Shown here: positions 20,968 through 32,649 of the stretch, in pieces
How positions within the stretch are numbered: the first letter of the stretch is position 1
How the letters are laid out: every line of letters starts with the position of its first letter
NCBI GenBank assembly: GCA_964036045.1
Contig: OZ038379.1
Location: forward strand, 111,546,611 to 111,610,610
DNA length: 64,000 bases
Origin: Eutreptiella sp. 'Long Island Sound 2002'
Taxonomy: Eukaryota; Euglenozoa; Euglenophyceae; Eutreptiales; Eutreptiaceae
Direction: 5' to 3'
Position numbers and translations under genes: made by a program
Notes under the pieces: generated by a model
Told to the model about the DNA's origin: nothing
Seen by the model: only the letters and a program-made list of their open reading frames with translations
The model's database searches: none

Positions 20968-23324
20968 AAAGAAGGTCCCTACCAGGACCGGCCCCTGCTG
21001 TGCCCCTTCCGCCTGTCACCCCTGCTGACTTGCTCCTGATCAGCGATTGCATTTCTCAAAATCCAGGGTCCAAAATCCAAAAATATAGAAAATACAATCC
21101 TCCTTCAACCCTGAACAGCAACCAGATCCCACAAATACAGCAATAACCCAATCCACACTGCGGGCTTCCGTTCAGCACACCGGTGGTCACACGGTGGCGG
21201 GCATGTACAAGAATTGCACCAAAGAGGAAAGCCCTGAAATTGGCATATGAACACAAATAAAGCAAAGTTGGGGAAGGACCGAAACATACACAATCACAGC
21301 CATAGACCACCACTCATTCCCTGGACTCAAGACCTTCCCTTGACTCACCAACATCATGTTCTGCACCCAGTCAAATAAGAGGGCTAAATGCCATGTGTCA
21401 AAAGTCACTACACAAACCCCAAAAATGTGTTCTCTCCCAAGCCTCTAAATCCTAGCCCAATATGGGAGGTGGCGTGTCATGGCCTGGAGTGGCACTCAGG
21501 ACCATGCCCTACCCTGACATAACCTTGGTTGGACTTGGAGTCGATTGGGCTTGGAGAACTGTCCCATGAAGATGACCTCACAACATGGCAAAATCAGGCA
21601 AATCACACCATTATGCCCAAAAGTCAATTATATACTCAAAAATGAATACGGCAAATATCCAAATGCTCCATGCATGTGTCAAACCGGAAAGTAGTACACA
21701 AGGGTGATATAGACCAAAGGTCCATGCCCAAGAATATCCCATCATTGGCTCCGAAACCCCTCCGGTTATGTACATGACATGCTTCACAAGTCAACTCATG
21801 AATTTGAGACCTAATTTTGTGAGGCCTCGTGTGCCAAATCAAAGTGACCACGTGATCCGGCATATGGTGAGGTACAACACCCAGACATATGCCAACATAT
21901 AGGCAACATACCATAGTTCACGGATCTCTCGGCACTTTACTGTTAGCCGACCAGTTGAGCACATAAAACACAAAAATGAGCATAAAATGAGGTCAAAAAC
22001 ATGCAAATAATGCCAATTTCAAGATAACTACAATGGTATATAACTTCGCTCACCCATGGTATCAACATATCATTCAAAACACAATTGCTTGGGACCATTT
22101 GCAAACAATCCCCCCACTTGGATCCCCCCATGGACGCATAGGGACACCTTCGAACCTCCTCCCAACACGCACCACGAAAATGGGAAAATTGGTAATGGCG
22201 CTTTTGGGTCGCTCCGTAAGCCCTCCCACATGCACTATATGTGCGGTAGACTTAGTCTAGCGCTATGGAGTTCACCATTGGGACATGGGCGAAGCCCTTG
22301 CCACGTATGACTCCATATATCTTCCTACAAACGGAGATATATAACATGGGCGTGAGCATATCGAAGCACATACCATGCATATAACACATACCGTCAAAAA
22401 GTGGCTCCCACCATGATATGCCATGCCCCTCCATGGACATAACTTCACGTTAAAAATACGTAGGAACCCAAGGAAAGTTGCTATGCAACCCCAACACTCA
22501 TGCGGTACACTCGAAGGTCGCAATAAAATATTCGGTTGCACGGTCCAAGAGTTATATATCACTTTCTACCCACTTGACCATTATCCCTTGCTTTACCTGG
22601 GATGTGTACACACCAAAGGCGTTTGATGCTTTCTAAATTAAGTTGAGACCAAGGCGGTTCCAACCCAATTCTCGATATTGATATTCCTCGCCGTGACCCG
22701 GAGATATGATTCTTCAAAGTGGTCTCACAAATCACTTTTGTTTCAAATATAACTCGAAGCAAAATGAACGGCACAACAAAAGGAAGGTTGATTCGTGATC
22801 GGGGAAAAATGTATGACCACTCGAGATTCATCATATCGAGTGCGGCGATGTCGAAGTCGAAAATCCGATTCTGAAAGTGTGAAAAAATCGGATGAATTTG
22901 GCGAGTGTATAATATGAAAATTGCGGAAGCAACGAACCCTTTACTGATGAAATCTGACCCTTCATCGGGGTTTCCGCGAAAATATCTGTAAATGACAGTT
23001 AACCAATCGGTTACCGCAAAATCACGAGCCAACTGACAGTCGCCGATACATTGACAATCAGAACGAAAGGCGGAAAAATTACGGAAACATTATGATAAAA
23101 AAAACCTGTTGATTCCTGATATTCTGATATATAAATCTCAGCTGGCGGCGCCTCGGTACTTAATATGGCCGCTCATAGCCGGAATGGCCAAACCTATCAC
23201 ACTATCACATCGGGTTAGGCCAGGTTGATGGGAGAGTACGATATCAGCCAATGGCGGCTTGCCGGCACATAGATACACAGCCCAAATGACCCAAAGATGG
23301 CCACGGGGGTCCGAACCGGCCTCA
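20967..23324 (-). mobile_element. LTR-B, complete, minus orientation
   Basis: Inverted copy of 18385-20742 with scattered substitutions. Its 5' end reads TGAGGCCGG (23324 downward) and its 3' end meets gag ATG 20967. The sequence before its 5' end is family B gag coding sequence, not a polypurine tract, so this LTR seems to be inserted in, or fused to, another family B copy. Confidence 0.85.
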
Positions 23325-24473
23325 GTATCTGCAGTTGGGACTCCTTCAACTCAGTTCAACTGCCACGTAAGGCCGCAACCTTGGTCTGATTCTTGTCCTT
23401 TCTTCCTTTAACCTTGCGTAATGACTCCTCATTGAGAACAAGAGCAACTTCAAAGCACTTGAGGTCTGGATTCGATTCCTTGAAGAGTCCTGGTATCTCT
23501 CCAGAAGTCGTGTCCTTCGCCAGCAATGGCTTCTCCAAAGTTTGATATTGCAAATCAATGTTAGCTTGACGGTGTGCCTCGATTTCCTTCTTTGCTTGGA
23601 ATGCCACTTCCAGTTGATCGAACTTGACCTCGAGATCGCGAAATTGTGGACTAAGAAAGGCCTTGTTGTTGTCGTAGTTTGCCCTGAATTGTTACATCTC
23701 GTGGTTGAATTCGGCCGCAAGACGACAACCTTCAGCTGTGAACTTCTCATTCACAAGAGCCTTAATCACTCTCTTGTGCTCCTTCAACTTTTCCGCGAAT
23801 TCGTTTTGGATACTGGGTTTAATGTGTTCAAGGTCTTGTGCCAGACCTTTGAGCTTTTCATCACCCTAATGAAGCATAGAATTGAGAAGATCGGTGACAA
23901 CGTTGGAGATGTCTTCCGAAACGGCCGTCAATTAATTGTTCAAATCTTCATGGAGTTTCTGGGTATGTTCCTCCAACTCCATTATCCGCTCCGCAACCTT
24001 GGACAATAACTCAACATTCGACTCACCACACATAATGTCAAGCTTTTGCCGCATTTGTTGAAGTGACTCATGCGATCCAAGATACTCCTTGCCTAACTCT
24101 TGTGATACATTGCCGACTTGAGTCATATATGAGCTCTCTTTTTTTCACAAAGATTTTCAAAATACCTAACAAGGCCGGGATAAACCTAATCTTGGTCCGA
24201 TGACTCAATACTAAAGCCCATTCTTGCGTCAACAATTTCAACCACATGTTGAACAACAACATCTTCTCGACATTCGTTATGCACTGGTTGAGCGTGTGGT
24301 GGCGGTCCGATATCTTGACCACTCGTAGGCATTGCGTATGTCTGATACTCTATTCTACAATCATGACCGTATAAATTGGGTTGTTGGTACTCGAGGCATG
24401 ATCCCACCAAGTTGTTTGAAAAAGATAGCAAGGGTTGACTCGAATTGAGATCCGTAGCATGCCTTGCTACCAT
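23325..24473 (-). pseudogene. gag: Family B gag, coiled-coil region, with three in-frame stops
   Basis: Starts at ATG 24473 (MVARHATDLNSS...), open to TAG 24186. A frame change follows, then a long frame from ~24126 to 23356 interrupted by UAA (23932-23934), UAG (23866-23868) and UAA (23692-23694). Sequence on both sides of each stop is strongly helical and charged (KVAERIMELEEHTQKL, EFAEKLKEHKRVIKAL, LAKDTTSGEIPG), the pattern of one long coiled-coil protein. Each stop is one C-to-T step from a Gln codon. It is cut at 23325 by LTR-B. Assignment to gag rests on its start at the LTR/PBS border; no capsid fold is visible. Confidence 0.6.
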
Positions 24474-25256
24474 AAAGAAGGTCCCTACCAGGACCGGCCC
24501 CTGCTGTGCCCCTTCTGCCTGTCACCCCTGCTGACTTGCTCCTGATCAGCGATTGCATTTCTCAAAATCCAGGGTCCAAAATCCCAAAATATAGAAAATA
24601 CAATCCTCCTTCAACCCTGAACAGCAACCAGATCGCACAAATACAGCAATAACCCAATCCACACTGCGGGCTTCCGTTCAGCACACCGGTTGTCTCACGG
24701 TGGCGGGCATGTACAAGAATTGCACCAACGAGGAAAGCCCTGAAATTGGCATATGAACACAAATAAAGCAAAGTTGGGGAAGGATGGAAACATACACAAT
24801 CACAGCCATAGACCACCCCTCATTCCCTGGACTCAAGACCTTCCCTTGACTCACCAACATGATGCCCTGCACCCAGTCAAATAAGATGGCTAAATGCCAT
24901 GTGTCAAAAGTCACTACACAAACCCCAAAAATGTGTTCTCTCCCAAGCCTCTAAATCCTAGCCCAATATGGGAGGTGGCGTGTCATGGCCTGGAGTGGCA
25001 CTCAGGACCATGCCCTACCCTGACATAACCTTGGTTGGACTTGGAGTCGATTGGGCTTGGAGAACTGCCCCATGAAGATGACCTCACAACATGGCAAAAT
25101 CAGGCAAATCACACCATTGTGCCCAAAAGTCAATTATATACTCAAAAATGCATACGGCAAATATCCAAATGCTCCATGCATGTGTCAAACCGGAAAGTAG
25201 TATACAAGGGCGATATAGACCAAAGGTCCATGCCCAAGAATATCCCATCATTGGCT
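24473..25256 (-). repeat. LTR-B, 3' third only (784 bp), truncated by minisatellite
   Basis: Corresponds to 19959-20742 of the complete LTR, exactly 784 bp in both, followed by the same gag start. Beyond AGCCAATG at 25256 the minus-strand sequence changes to minisatellite. Both flanks share GAGCCAA with the minisatellite core. Confidence 0.85.
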
Positions 25257-25475
25257 CGTTGCGCCAGCTCAGTCTGTTGTGTTGCGCGTTCGGCTTCCTT
25301 GGCCACTTGGCTCCCTTTCACTGGTGTGCCCATTCGGTCTGTTGTGTTGTGCTTTCGGCGTCCTTGGCCTCTTGGCTTCTGTTCACCGGTGTGCACGCTC
25401 GGTGTGTTGTGTTGCCTGTGCGGTGTCCTTGGCCACTTGCGCTTGTTCACCGGTGTGCTCGTGTGGTGTGTTCTG
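25257..25475 (-). repeat. 65-bp minisatellite, array 3 (about three units, minus)
   Basis: Reverse complement of the same unit (TTGGCCACTTGGCTCC, CACCGGTGTGC, GTGTGTTGTGTTGC). It lies between the LTR-B remnant and the MS-unit upstream segment, so order and orientation agree with a whole MS unit on the minus strand. Confidence 0.85.
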
Positions 25476-26420
25476 TGTGGTGTGCTGCGGCGTGTTGCGC
25501 TTTTGTGCCTCTGCTGTGGTTGTCTCCTGCGCCCGACGTGCTCGCGCGCCCTACGCGTTTTTGGTGTGGTTTGTCTCCCTTCGGGTGGTTGCGGTTGCTT
25601 GGCACCTGGTTCTGTGCCTTGGTTGTAGCCGGTGGCGTGCCTCTCTGGCGTGCCTCGTGGCCCAGCGTTGGTGCGCCGTGCCTCGTCCGGTCCGATCGCT
25701 CTTGGTACGTTGATCGGCTTCCTGGTCGCCGTGGTGATATTCCCAATCCAGGGGCTCACGCCCCTGGATTTACACGGTGGCTGCACGGGGCACGTGGACG
25801 CCGGCCGAGAACCGGGCTCATGGTGGCTGCCGCTGGCCCCCGCCGCGGCAGGGGCGCTTGGCTCGCCCCGCCTTGTACCCGCTCGGGGCCCCGCGATGGG
25901 GTGGTCCCTGGTGGGTACCCCCGGCGTCGGTCTTGGGTTGCGTGCATTGCGGTGGTTTTGCGCGTGTTGACCCAGTCACCCACGCGTATGGTTTCCCGTA
26001 CCGTCCGTCTCTTCTCGGGGGACTCCGCCGGTGCACTGGCGCTGTTTTCTGGGGACGCCAACACCTTTCCTTGCGGCTCGGAGGACGCCAAGCCCGGGTC
26101 CGCGCGTGTGTGTGTTTGTGGTTGTGTCCGGGCGTCGCTGCGGGGCGCGCACTCGTCCATCCGGACGGCGGCTGTTTTGTAGCCGGCAGGGGCTGGGTTC
26201 GCTGCCGGGCGCGCACTCGTCCATGTGCAGGGCGACTGTTCCGTAGCGGGCATGCTGGGCTCGCTGCCGGGTGCGCACACGTCCATCTGGACGGCGGCTG
26301 GTGGGCTTGTCGTGGCCGGGTCGGGCGGGCCGGCCTCCCGAGCGCGTTCTGGTGCGCCTCACCGTTCCTGTTGCCGTTTTGCTTCCACCTAGGCTTTTAC
26401 TGCAGGCGCGATTCCCGGTA
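25476..26420 (-). repeat. MS-unit upstream segment, minus orientation, with 63-bp tandem units
   Basis: GC-rich. 26143-26330 has about three ~63-bp units around GCGCACTCGTCCATCCGGAC, the reverse complement of units at 56820-56985. A TG-rich stretch at 25476-25560 is a small counterpart of the AC-rich tract at 54961-56760. Long ORFs on both strands are compositional. Confidence 0.7.
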
Positions 26421-26852
26421 CCGGAAATGTCTGCTCTGGAGACACAGAATTCAAGGATTTGGATTCCAAATGACGCCGATGGCTACAGGTCTCCATGTCG
26501 CACGATGTAGATTTCTCTGATACACACAGTGGTGTAATTATACTTCTCAGATCGTGCGCATTTCGTGTTTGAAAAGTTGTGATCTCCAAGGAATGGAGCG
26601 ACTGGTCAAGGAAAAATGAGTAGCTATTGCAAGCCACCCCGCTGCAGCACGGATCGCCTGCAACCATGAAGGTACCACTCGCTGTGTTACAGAAAATGTT
26701 CGAACAAAGCTGAAGGTCTAGGAGAGCTCAAAAGGCCAAGGTGAAACGTGCAACGGATCGTCCCATGCACCAGGTCTGGTTCGCGCAATCCTCGTCGCCA
26801 GCCAGCCACTGCCTTGTTTTCGCGTTTGCACTACTCACCAGCTCAACACCCT
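26421..26852. other. Unassigned
   Basis: No repeat or gene recognised before the tandem units. An ORF from 26741 runs into them in frame, so this may be the 5' part of that gene. Confidence 0.3.
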
Positions 26853-27499
26853 GTGAAAGACCTTTGCGATCGTGCACTTTGGACACTCAGATTATGCACT
26901 TTGGACACATGCGCTGTTTCTTGTCTGCCCTTTGTTACTCTTTCGCGCGCGTGGTTTTTGTCTTCGCCTTCACCTTCGCCACCAGCGCTGTACAAATGGA
27001 AAACAAGTTCAAGGACAAGGAAGAATTCGAACAGTGGCTGACTGCGCTTGGCAGACACCAGGTGAAAAGCCTTTGCGATCGTGCACTTACGAGACACAGA
27101 TTATGCATTTTGGACACACGCGCTGTTTCTTGTCTGCCCTTTGTTACTCTTTCGCGCGCGTGGTTTTTGTCTTCGCCTTTGCCTGCCTCCACCTTCGCCA
27201 CCAGCTCTGCGCAAATTGAAAACAAGTTCAAGGACAAGCAAGAATTCGAACAGTGTCTGACTGCCTTCGGCAGACACCAGGTGAAAAACCTTTGCGATCG
27301 TGCACTTTGGAGACACAGATTATGCACTTTGGACACACGTGCTGTTTCTTGTCTGCCCTTTGTTACTCTTTCGCGCGCGTGGTTTTTGTCTTCGCCTTTG
27401 CCTGCCTCCACCTTCGCCACCAGCTCTTCACAAATTGAAAACAAGTTCAAGGAGAAGGAAGAATGCGAACAGTGGCTGACTGCGTTTGGCTGCAGAGAT
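26853..27499 (+). repeat. Three tandem ~219-bp exon-like units
   Basis: Units begin GTGAAA at 26853, 27062 and 27281. Each holds ~130-145 bp ending CACCAG, then a conserved 76-bp block (26986-27061, 27205-27280, from 27424) encoding IENKFKDKEEFEQWLTA-like sequence ending CACCAG just before the next GTGAAA. The GT...AG pattern makes each unit look like one intron plus one exon. The full unit is 219 bp (73 codons), so one ORF (26741-27568) is open right across. Either a repeat protein or a duplicated exon is possible. The third block changes near its end into the 275-bp repeat. Confidence 0.7.
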
Positions 27500-28039
27500 C
27501 AAGAGAAGGAAGTTGACCAGTTAGCATCCGGTTGCCACAGGTACACAGTTCTGAACCTTGTCAACTAGTTCGCACAGTTGGCTGTTGTTTCACCAATTGT
27601 TTCACCAATTCAGTTCGAAAAGTGGAAAGGAAGGAACCTGCAACCTAGCAGAAACTGTGGTTCAGAACTTTTTGTCTTTTTGTCTCAGTGCTGACATACT
27701 CCGAGATGAGAATCAAATTGGAGACACTGAACTGGGACTGAAATGCTGGTCAAAACCAAACCGGCTGCAGAGATCAAGAGAAGGAAGTTGACCAGTTAAC
27801 ATGCGGTTGCCACAGGTACACAGTTCTGAACCCCGTCAACTAGTTTGCACAAATGGCTGTTTTTTCACCAATTGTTTCACTAATTCAGTTCGAAAAGTGG
27901 AAAGGAAGGAACCTGCAACCTAGCAGAAACTGTGGTTCAGAACTTTTTGTCTTTTTGTCTCAGTGCTGACATACTCGGAGATGAGAATCAAATTGGAGAC
28001 ACTGAACTGGGATTGAAATGCTGGTCAAAACCAAACCGA
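27490..28039 (+). repeat. 275-bp tandem duplication
   Basis: CTGCAGAGATCAAGAGAAGG begins both units, 27490-27764 and 27765-28039, which are nearly identical. It sits between the exon-like units and gene X. No protein is recognised in it. Confidence 0.85.
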
Positions 28040-28189
28040 GGTGGAATCAATTGTTGGTCAAAACTGATTTCAGGTTCTCGCCACACTCCCAGTGTCCCAG
28101 TGTCCCAGTGTCACCAGGGTTACTCACTCCTCCAATAACCTGAAACTGCCTGCCACACCCGTTGTGCGCGCTACAGTGCTGTCTACAAA

Positions 28190-29139
28190 ATGGCATACAA
28201 CAAGAACAGCCCCAAAGTCCCATTGCTGAATCTGGCGCAGCTGACGAAACGCGGCCTCCGAGTCTGCTCATATTTGCGAGATAGAGTGCAGCCCTCTGAG
28301 GAATTCACTGCGGAGGAAAAAACGGTGCAACGGGGGCGGTACTGCTGGGCGGTGGCAGGAGATGTCCAAGGGGACAACCAAGAAGGCATGCTAGGAGTGT
28401 GGCCATGTGTGGCGATTCAGGACTGTGGAGACGAAGGGATAGGGGTTCAATACACCGCGGATGGCAAGAGAGGAACTGTGCAGCGCGACGTGCTTTTGCT
28501 TCACCCTGTCCCCTGCATGGTGGTGATTGCCAGGACCATAGACCCAGTGTCAGACTGGCACCAGGAAGGAAGTGACAATGGTGCCGATGATAGTGCCTCT
28601 GAGTCAACCAGTGGAGACAACGCAGCGCACAAGGGGACTTCTAGTGGTAGTGGCGGTGCCGGACTGATAAATGCAAAGGGTAAACAGAAGAAGGCCCCTC
28701 GGAAGATGAAAAAGAAGGACACGGGCGGTGCGTCTGCAGACGGTGACAGTGAAGACAATGACATCACCCCGGACAAGAAGAAAACGAAAACGGCGCCAAA
28801 AAACAAGCCTCCCAAAAAGGCAAATCAACCACGGGGCCAAACAACGGGTTTAGCTGGGCAAACTGCATTGGTTGACAGGATTCTTGCCGGGGAAGCAGAG
28901 GCTGCGGTTCAGCTGCAGGATTGCAACATTACAACAATATGTGCTCTGGCTCAACAGCTAGGAGCTGGGGTGAAGCTCAACCAACCGAAGGAAGACCTAC
29001 TGAGCGACCTGAGGAAAAAAATCAATGCTGGGATTAAGGGGCCTCCTCTGTTTCCTGCCCCTGCGGTGAAGTGCAAGTTTGTGCCCAAGGCTGCAGAACA
29101 GCACCCACAGGAGAGTGAAGGCGCTGATGTGGAGGATGG
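28190..29139 (+). CDS. Gene X, N-terminal part, interrupted by family A element
   Basis: I do not recognise the family. It starts at ATG 28190 in a good context (ACAAAATGG). The ~316 codons to the insertion show a folded N-terminal ~110 residues (GRYCWAVAGDVQG, GVWPCVAIQDCG, GKRGTVQRDVLLLHP) that loosely recall a Tudor/PWWP-type reader. A Ser/Gly-rich acidic linker, two Lys-rich blocks (KKAPRKMKKKD, KKKTKTAPKNKPPKK) and a helical ICALAQQLGAG..KEDLLSDLRKKI segment with SAP-like spacing follow. A nuclear, nucleic-acid-binding role is plausible from composition only. At 29140 the frame enters the family A LTR and ends 67 bases later. The same kind of sequence resumes at 42334. Confidence 0.6.
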
Positions 29140-29483
29140 TGAAACCAGACCGGGTGGTCAGGAGCAGAGGTCGCAGTGGCATGGGCAGCAACATTGCTTG
29201 GCATAGAAGACATAACGATAGTGTTGACTGAATAGTATCCTGCAAACAGATATGGTACACATAGCCAATGAAATACCTGATATGCACATATGAGAAATCC
29301 ACCCTATCATCCAGTAATTGATATAACTACTAAACATCCAAGAATGCCTTATCCATCCCACATCCTATGTTCCTAACAAGGAAATGGAATATGATATACC
29401 CTATCCCACATATATCCCATATATAGGGCCATATAATGCTCCCTTAGGGGTAAAATGCCAGGGTAGGGTTGTGACCTGCTTCA
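29140..29483 (-). repeat. Family A 3' LTR
   Basis: On the minus strand it starts TGAAGCAGGTCAC (29483 downward) and ends GGTCTGGTTTCA (29140); TGAA/TTCA form short inverted termini. A T/A-rich TATATATGGG stretch in its first third may be the promoter. Identical by eye to 41705-42048. Confidence 0.93.
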
Positions 29484-29493
29484 CCCCCCCACT
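29484..29493 (-). promoter_or_regulatory. Polypurine tract of family A
   Basis: Minus strand AAGTGGGGGGG abuts the LTR start TGAAGC, the expected site of plus-strand priming. Confidence 0.8.
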
Positions 29494-32400
29494 TAAAACG
29501 ACTGCCACGGGCAGGAAGTACATGCCCAAGAGGAACGTAGCAGTCACAAACAGCAGCAAATCATGGGTTAGCAGATTCCCTCCCATCGGGAATCGATCCG
29601 ACGCAGGCAATCTCGGAGCCGGCCGCACGGCCGCTGAAGTACCTCCGATCGGTGGGAATCGAACCACCGCCAAAATACACGAATTGACGAACGGGATCCC
29701 GCAGGTCCCGCAATAAGTAGTAGGCGAAATCGCGAGCTGCGGCGCGTAGAGTCTGGTCCCTGCGTGTCGCATGAGGCATGTGGGGTCCAGCAGGTAAGGG
29801 CAGGTAGTTTTTCAAAGAATGAAAACTAAAGGCAAAGTGAAATCACACTTTTAAACAAAACTGAAGGTAATGGTACATGCGAAGCGGTGCGACGCGAAAG
29901 TGCAAAAATTTCACATGTTGAAAAAGAAAAATTGCCAGGAGTATTGACGGGAATGTCCAACAGTAACGTAGGACTGTGCCTGCACAAGGGAGCACGTGGG
30001 GAAACAAAGGTAGAGGTCAGGGATGCATGAATGACTTGTGCTCGCCACTGTCTTGTGCATGCTTAGGCCACTTAACAAACACGGCCACGATGGCCCACCG
30101 TGCGCGCGGTAGCTCACTTATTTAGAGGAAAGAGGTCACGATGGCCTCAGGGTAAAAGAACCGCTGCAAACACTAGGCACAATGAGAAACACGGGTACGA
30201 TGCCCACACCTTCCACCTTCGTGCTTTAGACAGTTTATGAGGGCTTGTATGGTCTTGATGTTGCTTGATGTGCTTGATTTAACGCTTGTAATAACGAGTG
30301 AGTTCTTGCTTGTAAGATGTAAGCTTGCTTGCTCACTTGCTTGTAAATTTCCAGACAAGGCCTAGCCAAAGGCCCACTTGCAAACTGACCCAACACACAG
30401 CAAAAATGAAACGAAGGCCGGTGTGCCTTGTGTGTGGATTGCCGGAAACCAGCCACGGCTGTGGCTAAATGCTACGGGCACGGCTCAGCCAAGGGCCGTG
30501 TCCGTGTGGATGCTTAATTTAGCATGTGTGTCACACGTGATGCACCACGTAGAGGGTAAAGGAGGAGGTACGGAGATGGGATGAGGGTGTGAGTAGACAC
30601 ACTTAAATAGACAAACCTCATAACCATGTAATAATAACCTGACCTCACTGCTAACCCCTCACCTAGGAGCCATACTACGTATATATATCATATATACACA
30701 TAATAGAGCGATGCACACCGACAAACACAAGACACACTTGTGCGCGCACACCCATTGGCAGGGCCCGGGGGCACACACTCGCCCGGAGGGCATCACAGAG
30801 TGTGGGTCTCGCGGTGGCGGCCTTGGGGCACGTGATGGTGGCACTCCACACATACGGCACGTGCAAGAGCTTCCACAAACTACTCACGTACACACAACAA
30901 ACAGTAAGCATATCCACAATAGAACACGTGTATAGATACGCCACCTTGTTGCTTGGTGTTCGTGTGTGTCTTGGGGGCGTGCGTATAAACACTTAGGTTA
31001 GCTTGCGTGTTACCTTTGTCGGTGGGTGTGCCACCGGCGGGCCGTAGCGCAGGGGGTCACCTCCAGGTTGCAAATTGGGGAGGTCGCCCGTACGGTCCCG
31101 CTGGTGTATCAGCCCACCCTGCTCCCCGGGGGCACAAGGACACGCCCCGAAGGAGTTTTACTCCCCCAACCCCTCTACACCGTGTATGACGGATTCATGT
31201 TTACACCTCCGTGTGTAAACTTGGGCCGGTGTACACGGCTACAAAACCCCAAAGGTAGGTGTCAACCTAGGTCTTGCTTGTTCGGGGGGCGGGTGATAAC
31301 CAACGTAATAGGCAACATATAATCCCGTAACTAAATTAATGGCATGCGCACACACACGCTACCATTGGCCACGGGCACACCCGGTTTTGGTGTGTCTCGG
31401 ACAGAGAGACTCGTGTGTGTTGTGGAAATCCAAGTCCACGCACGGGTCTCTATAAAGAAAAATGCCACGCCCATATCCCAACCCGTTTGGTTGGGTGTTG
31501 GGATAGAGGACCCCTCGGGTGTTGTGGAAATCCAAGTCCACTCGTGGGGAACTCTAGAGAAAACATTAATATACATATTCTCTCATAAACATATGCATGT
31601 GCACACTCGCCCTTTTCATCATATTGTTTGTTCCCTCTCGTTGCAGGCAGGAATTCCCCCGCGAAATTCATCAAGGACATGAAGAGCACACCCAGCCAGC
31701 ATGCGGCCCCATGCAATGGCAATGGAGGGTACCCACTCCCAACCCGGGCACGCATAGCGACCGGGGACGAATACCCAGGCGGCGGAGACGGCCCAAATCC
31801 GCAACGCCACTCTCTGCCTTTGAAGACCCCACCCACTCATAGAGTGACGGGGCAAAGGCACCCATTGCAATTCATATTAGAATACTTGTATTGTAGAGGA
31901 CGACCCCTCCCTCTAGGCTTAAGTCCTCGCCGTATGTAGTGGCAATTTTGCACGCCACGAAATTTTTTCCACGTAATGTGAGCCACACGAGTACTTCGTA
32001 CCTTGTATACCTACCCTCGTGTGGACAAGGGCAAATCGGTGGAAAACCATCACGCCCAACACAAAAAGGGAAAATGGGTTGTACCCGCCAACCCAACGAA
32101 GTTTTCAAGCCTTCGCCATTTTGAGCAAATGATTTAGCTCGTTGGCTTGGGTCACGGGTCAGGGACGGTCGTGGGGTCGTGGTTTCGGTACGGGGCGGCA
32201 CTCCGAAACCTTGCAAACACCACCATGCGCACAACCCGGTAGAGTCTTCGGGAAGTGCTTGCCACGTTGTTAGCACCCTTGACAGGGGGCGTCATCGTGG
32301 GCAGGACTGACGGCAGTAGTCCTGGTGGTGGTAGGAGTGCTCCAGTAAGACCCAAGGATAGGGGTTTGAATGGCATTAAGACCCCCGAAAGAACACGTCC

Positions 32401-32649
32401 CACTTCCGCCCCAGGCTATATGCCACGCCACCCCACCCCAAGGACTCTCAAGCCTTTAGCGGTGAGAGAGGTAGACGGTGGGGTAAACCTGCGGTACCCA
32501 CCGCCCTGCTCCGGTGGGGATTTTTGTAACCGAGGAGCGCGCCGTGCATGCACATCTTCTTTCCTGTCTCCCACCGCTTCTCGCTCTCTCCTCCCTTCCC
32601 CGAACAATAATATATCCATATCGGTTAGGGTTTTCTTTTCGTGGCACGC
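29494..32649 (-). other. 3.2-kb non-coding region between pol and 3' LTR
   Basis: No gene longer than ~130 codons and no domain on either strand. On the minus strand, two T-arm/B-box-like motifs occur 66 bp apart: GGTTCGATTCC (29665-29655) inside a perfect CGGTGG/CCACCG hairpin, and GGATCGATTCC (29599-29589). TGTTGTGGAAATCCAAGTCC occurs twice, near 31417 and 31517. Otherwise unremarkable. Confidence 0.55.

Noticed and set aside
23356-24126. UAA/UAG reassigned to Gln (ciliate-like code)
   Set aside because: Family A gag and pol and element 1 pol use CAA/CAG for Gln and end at normal stops over more than 3,800 codons. Decay of one gag copy explains the stops better.
31036-31100. tRNA-like fold GGGCCGT..ACGGTCC with an A-box-like TAGCGCAGGGGG
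   Set aside because: Only ~60 bases between the pairing ends and no T-arm or B box; probably chance.
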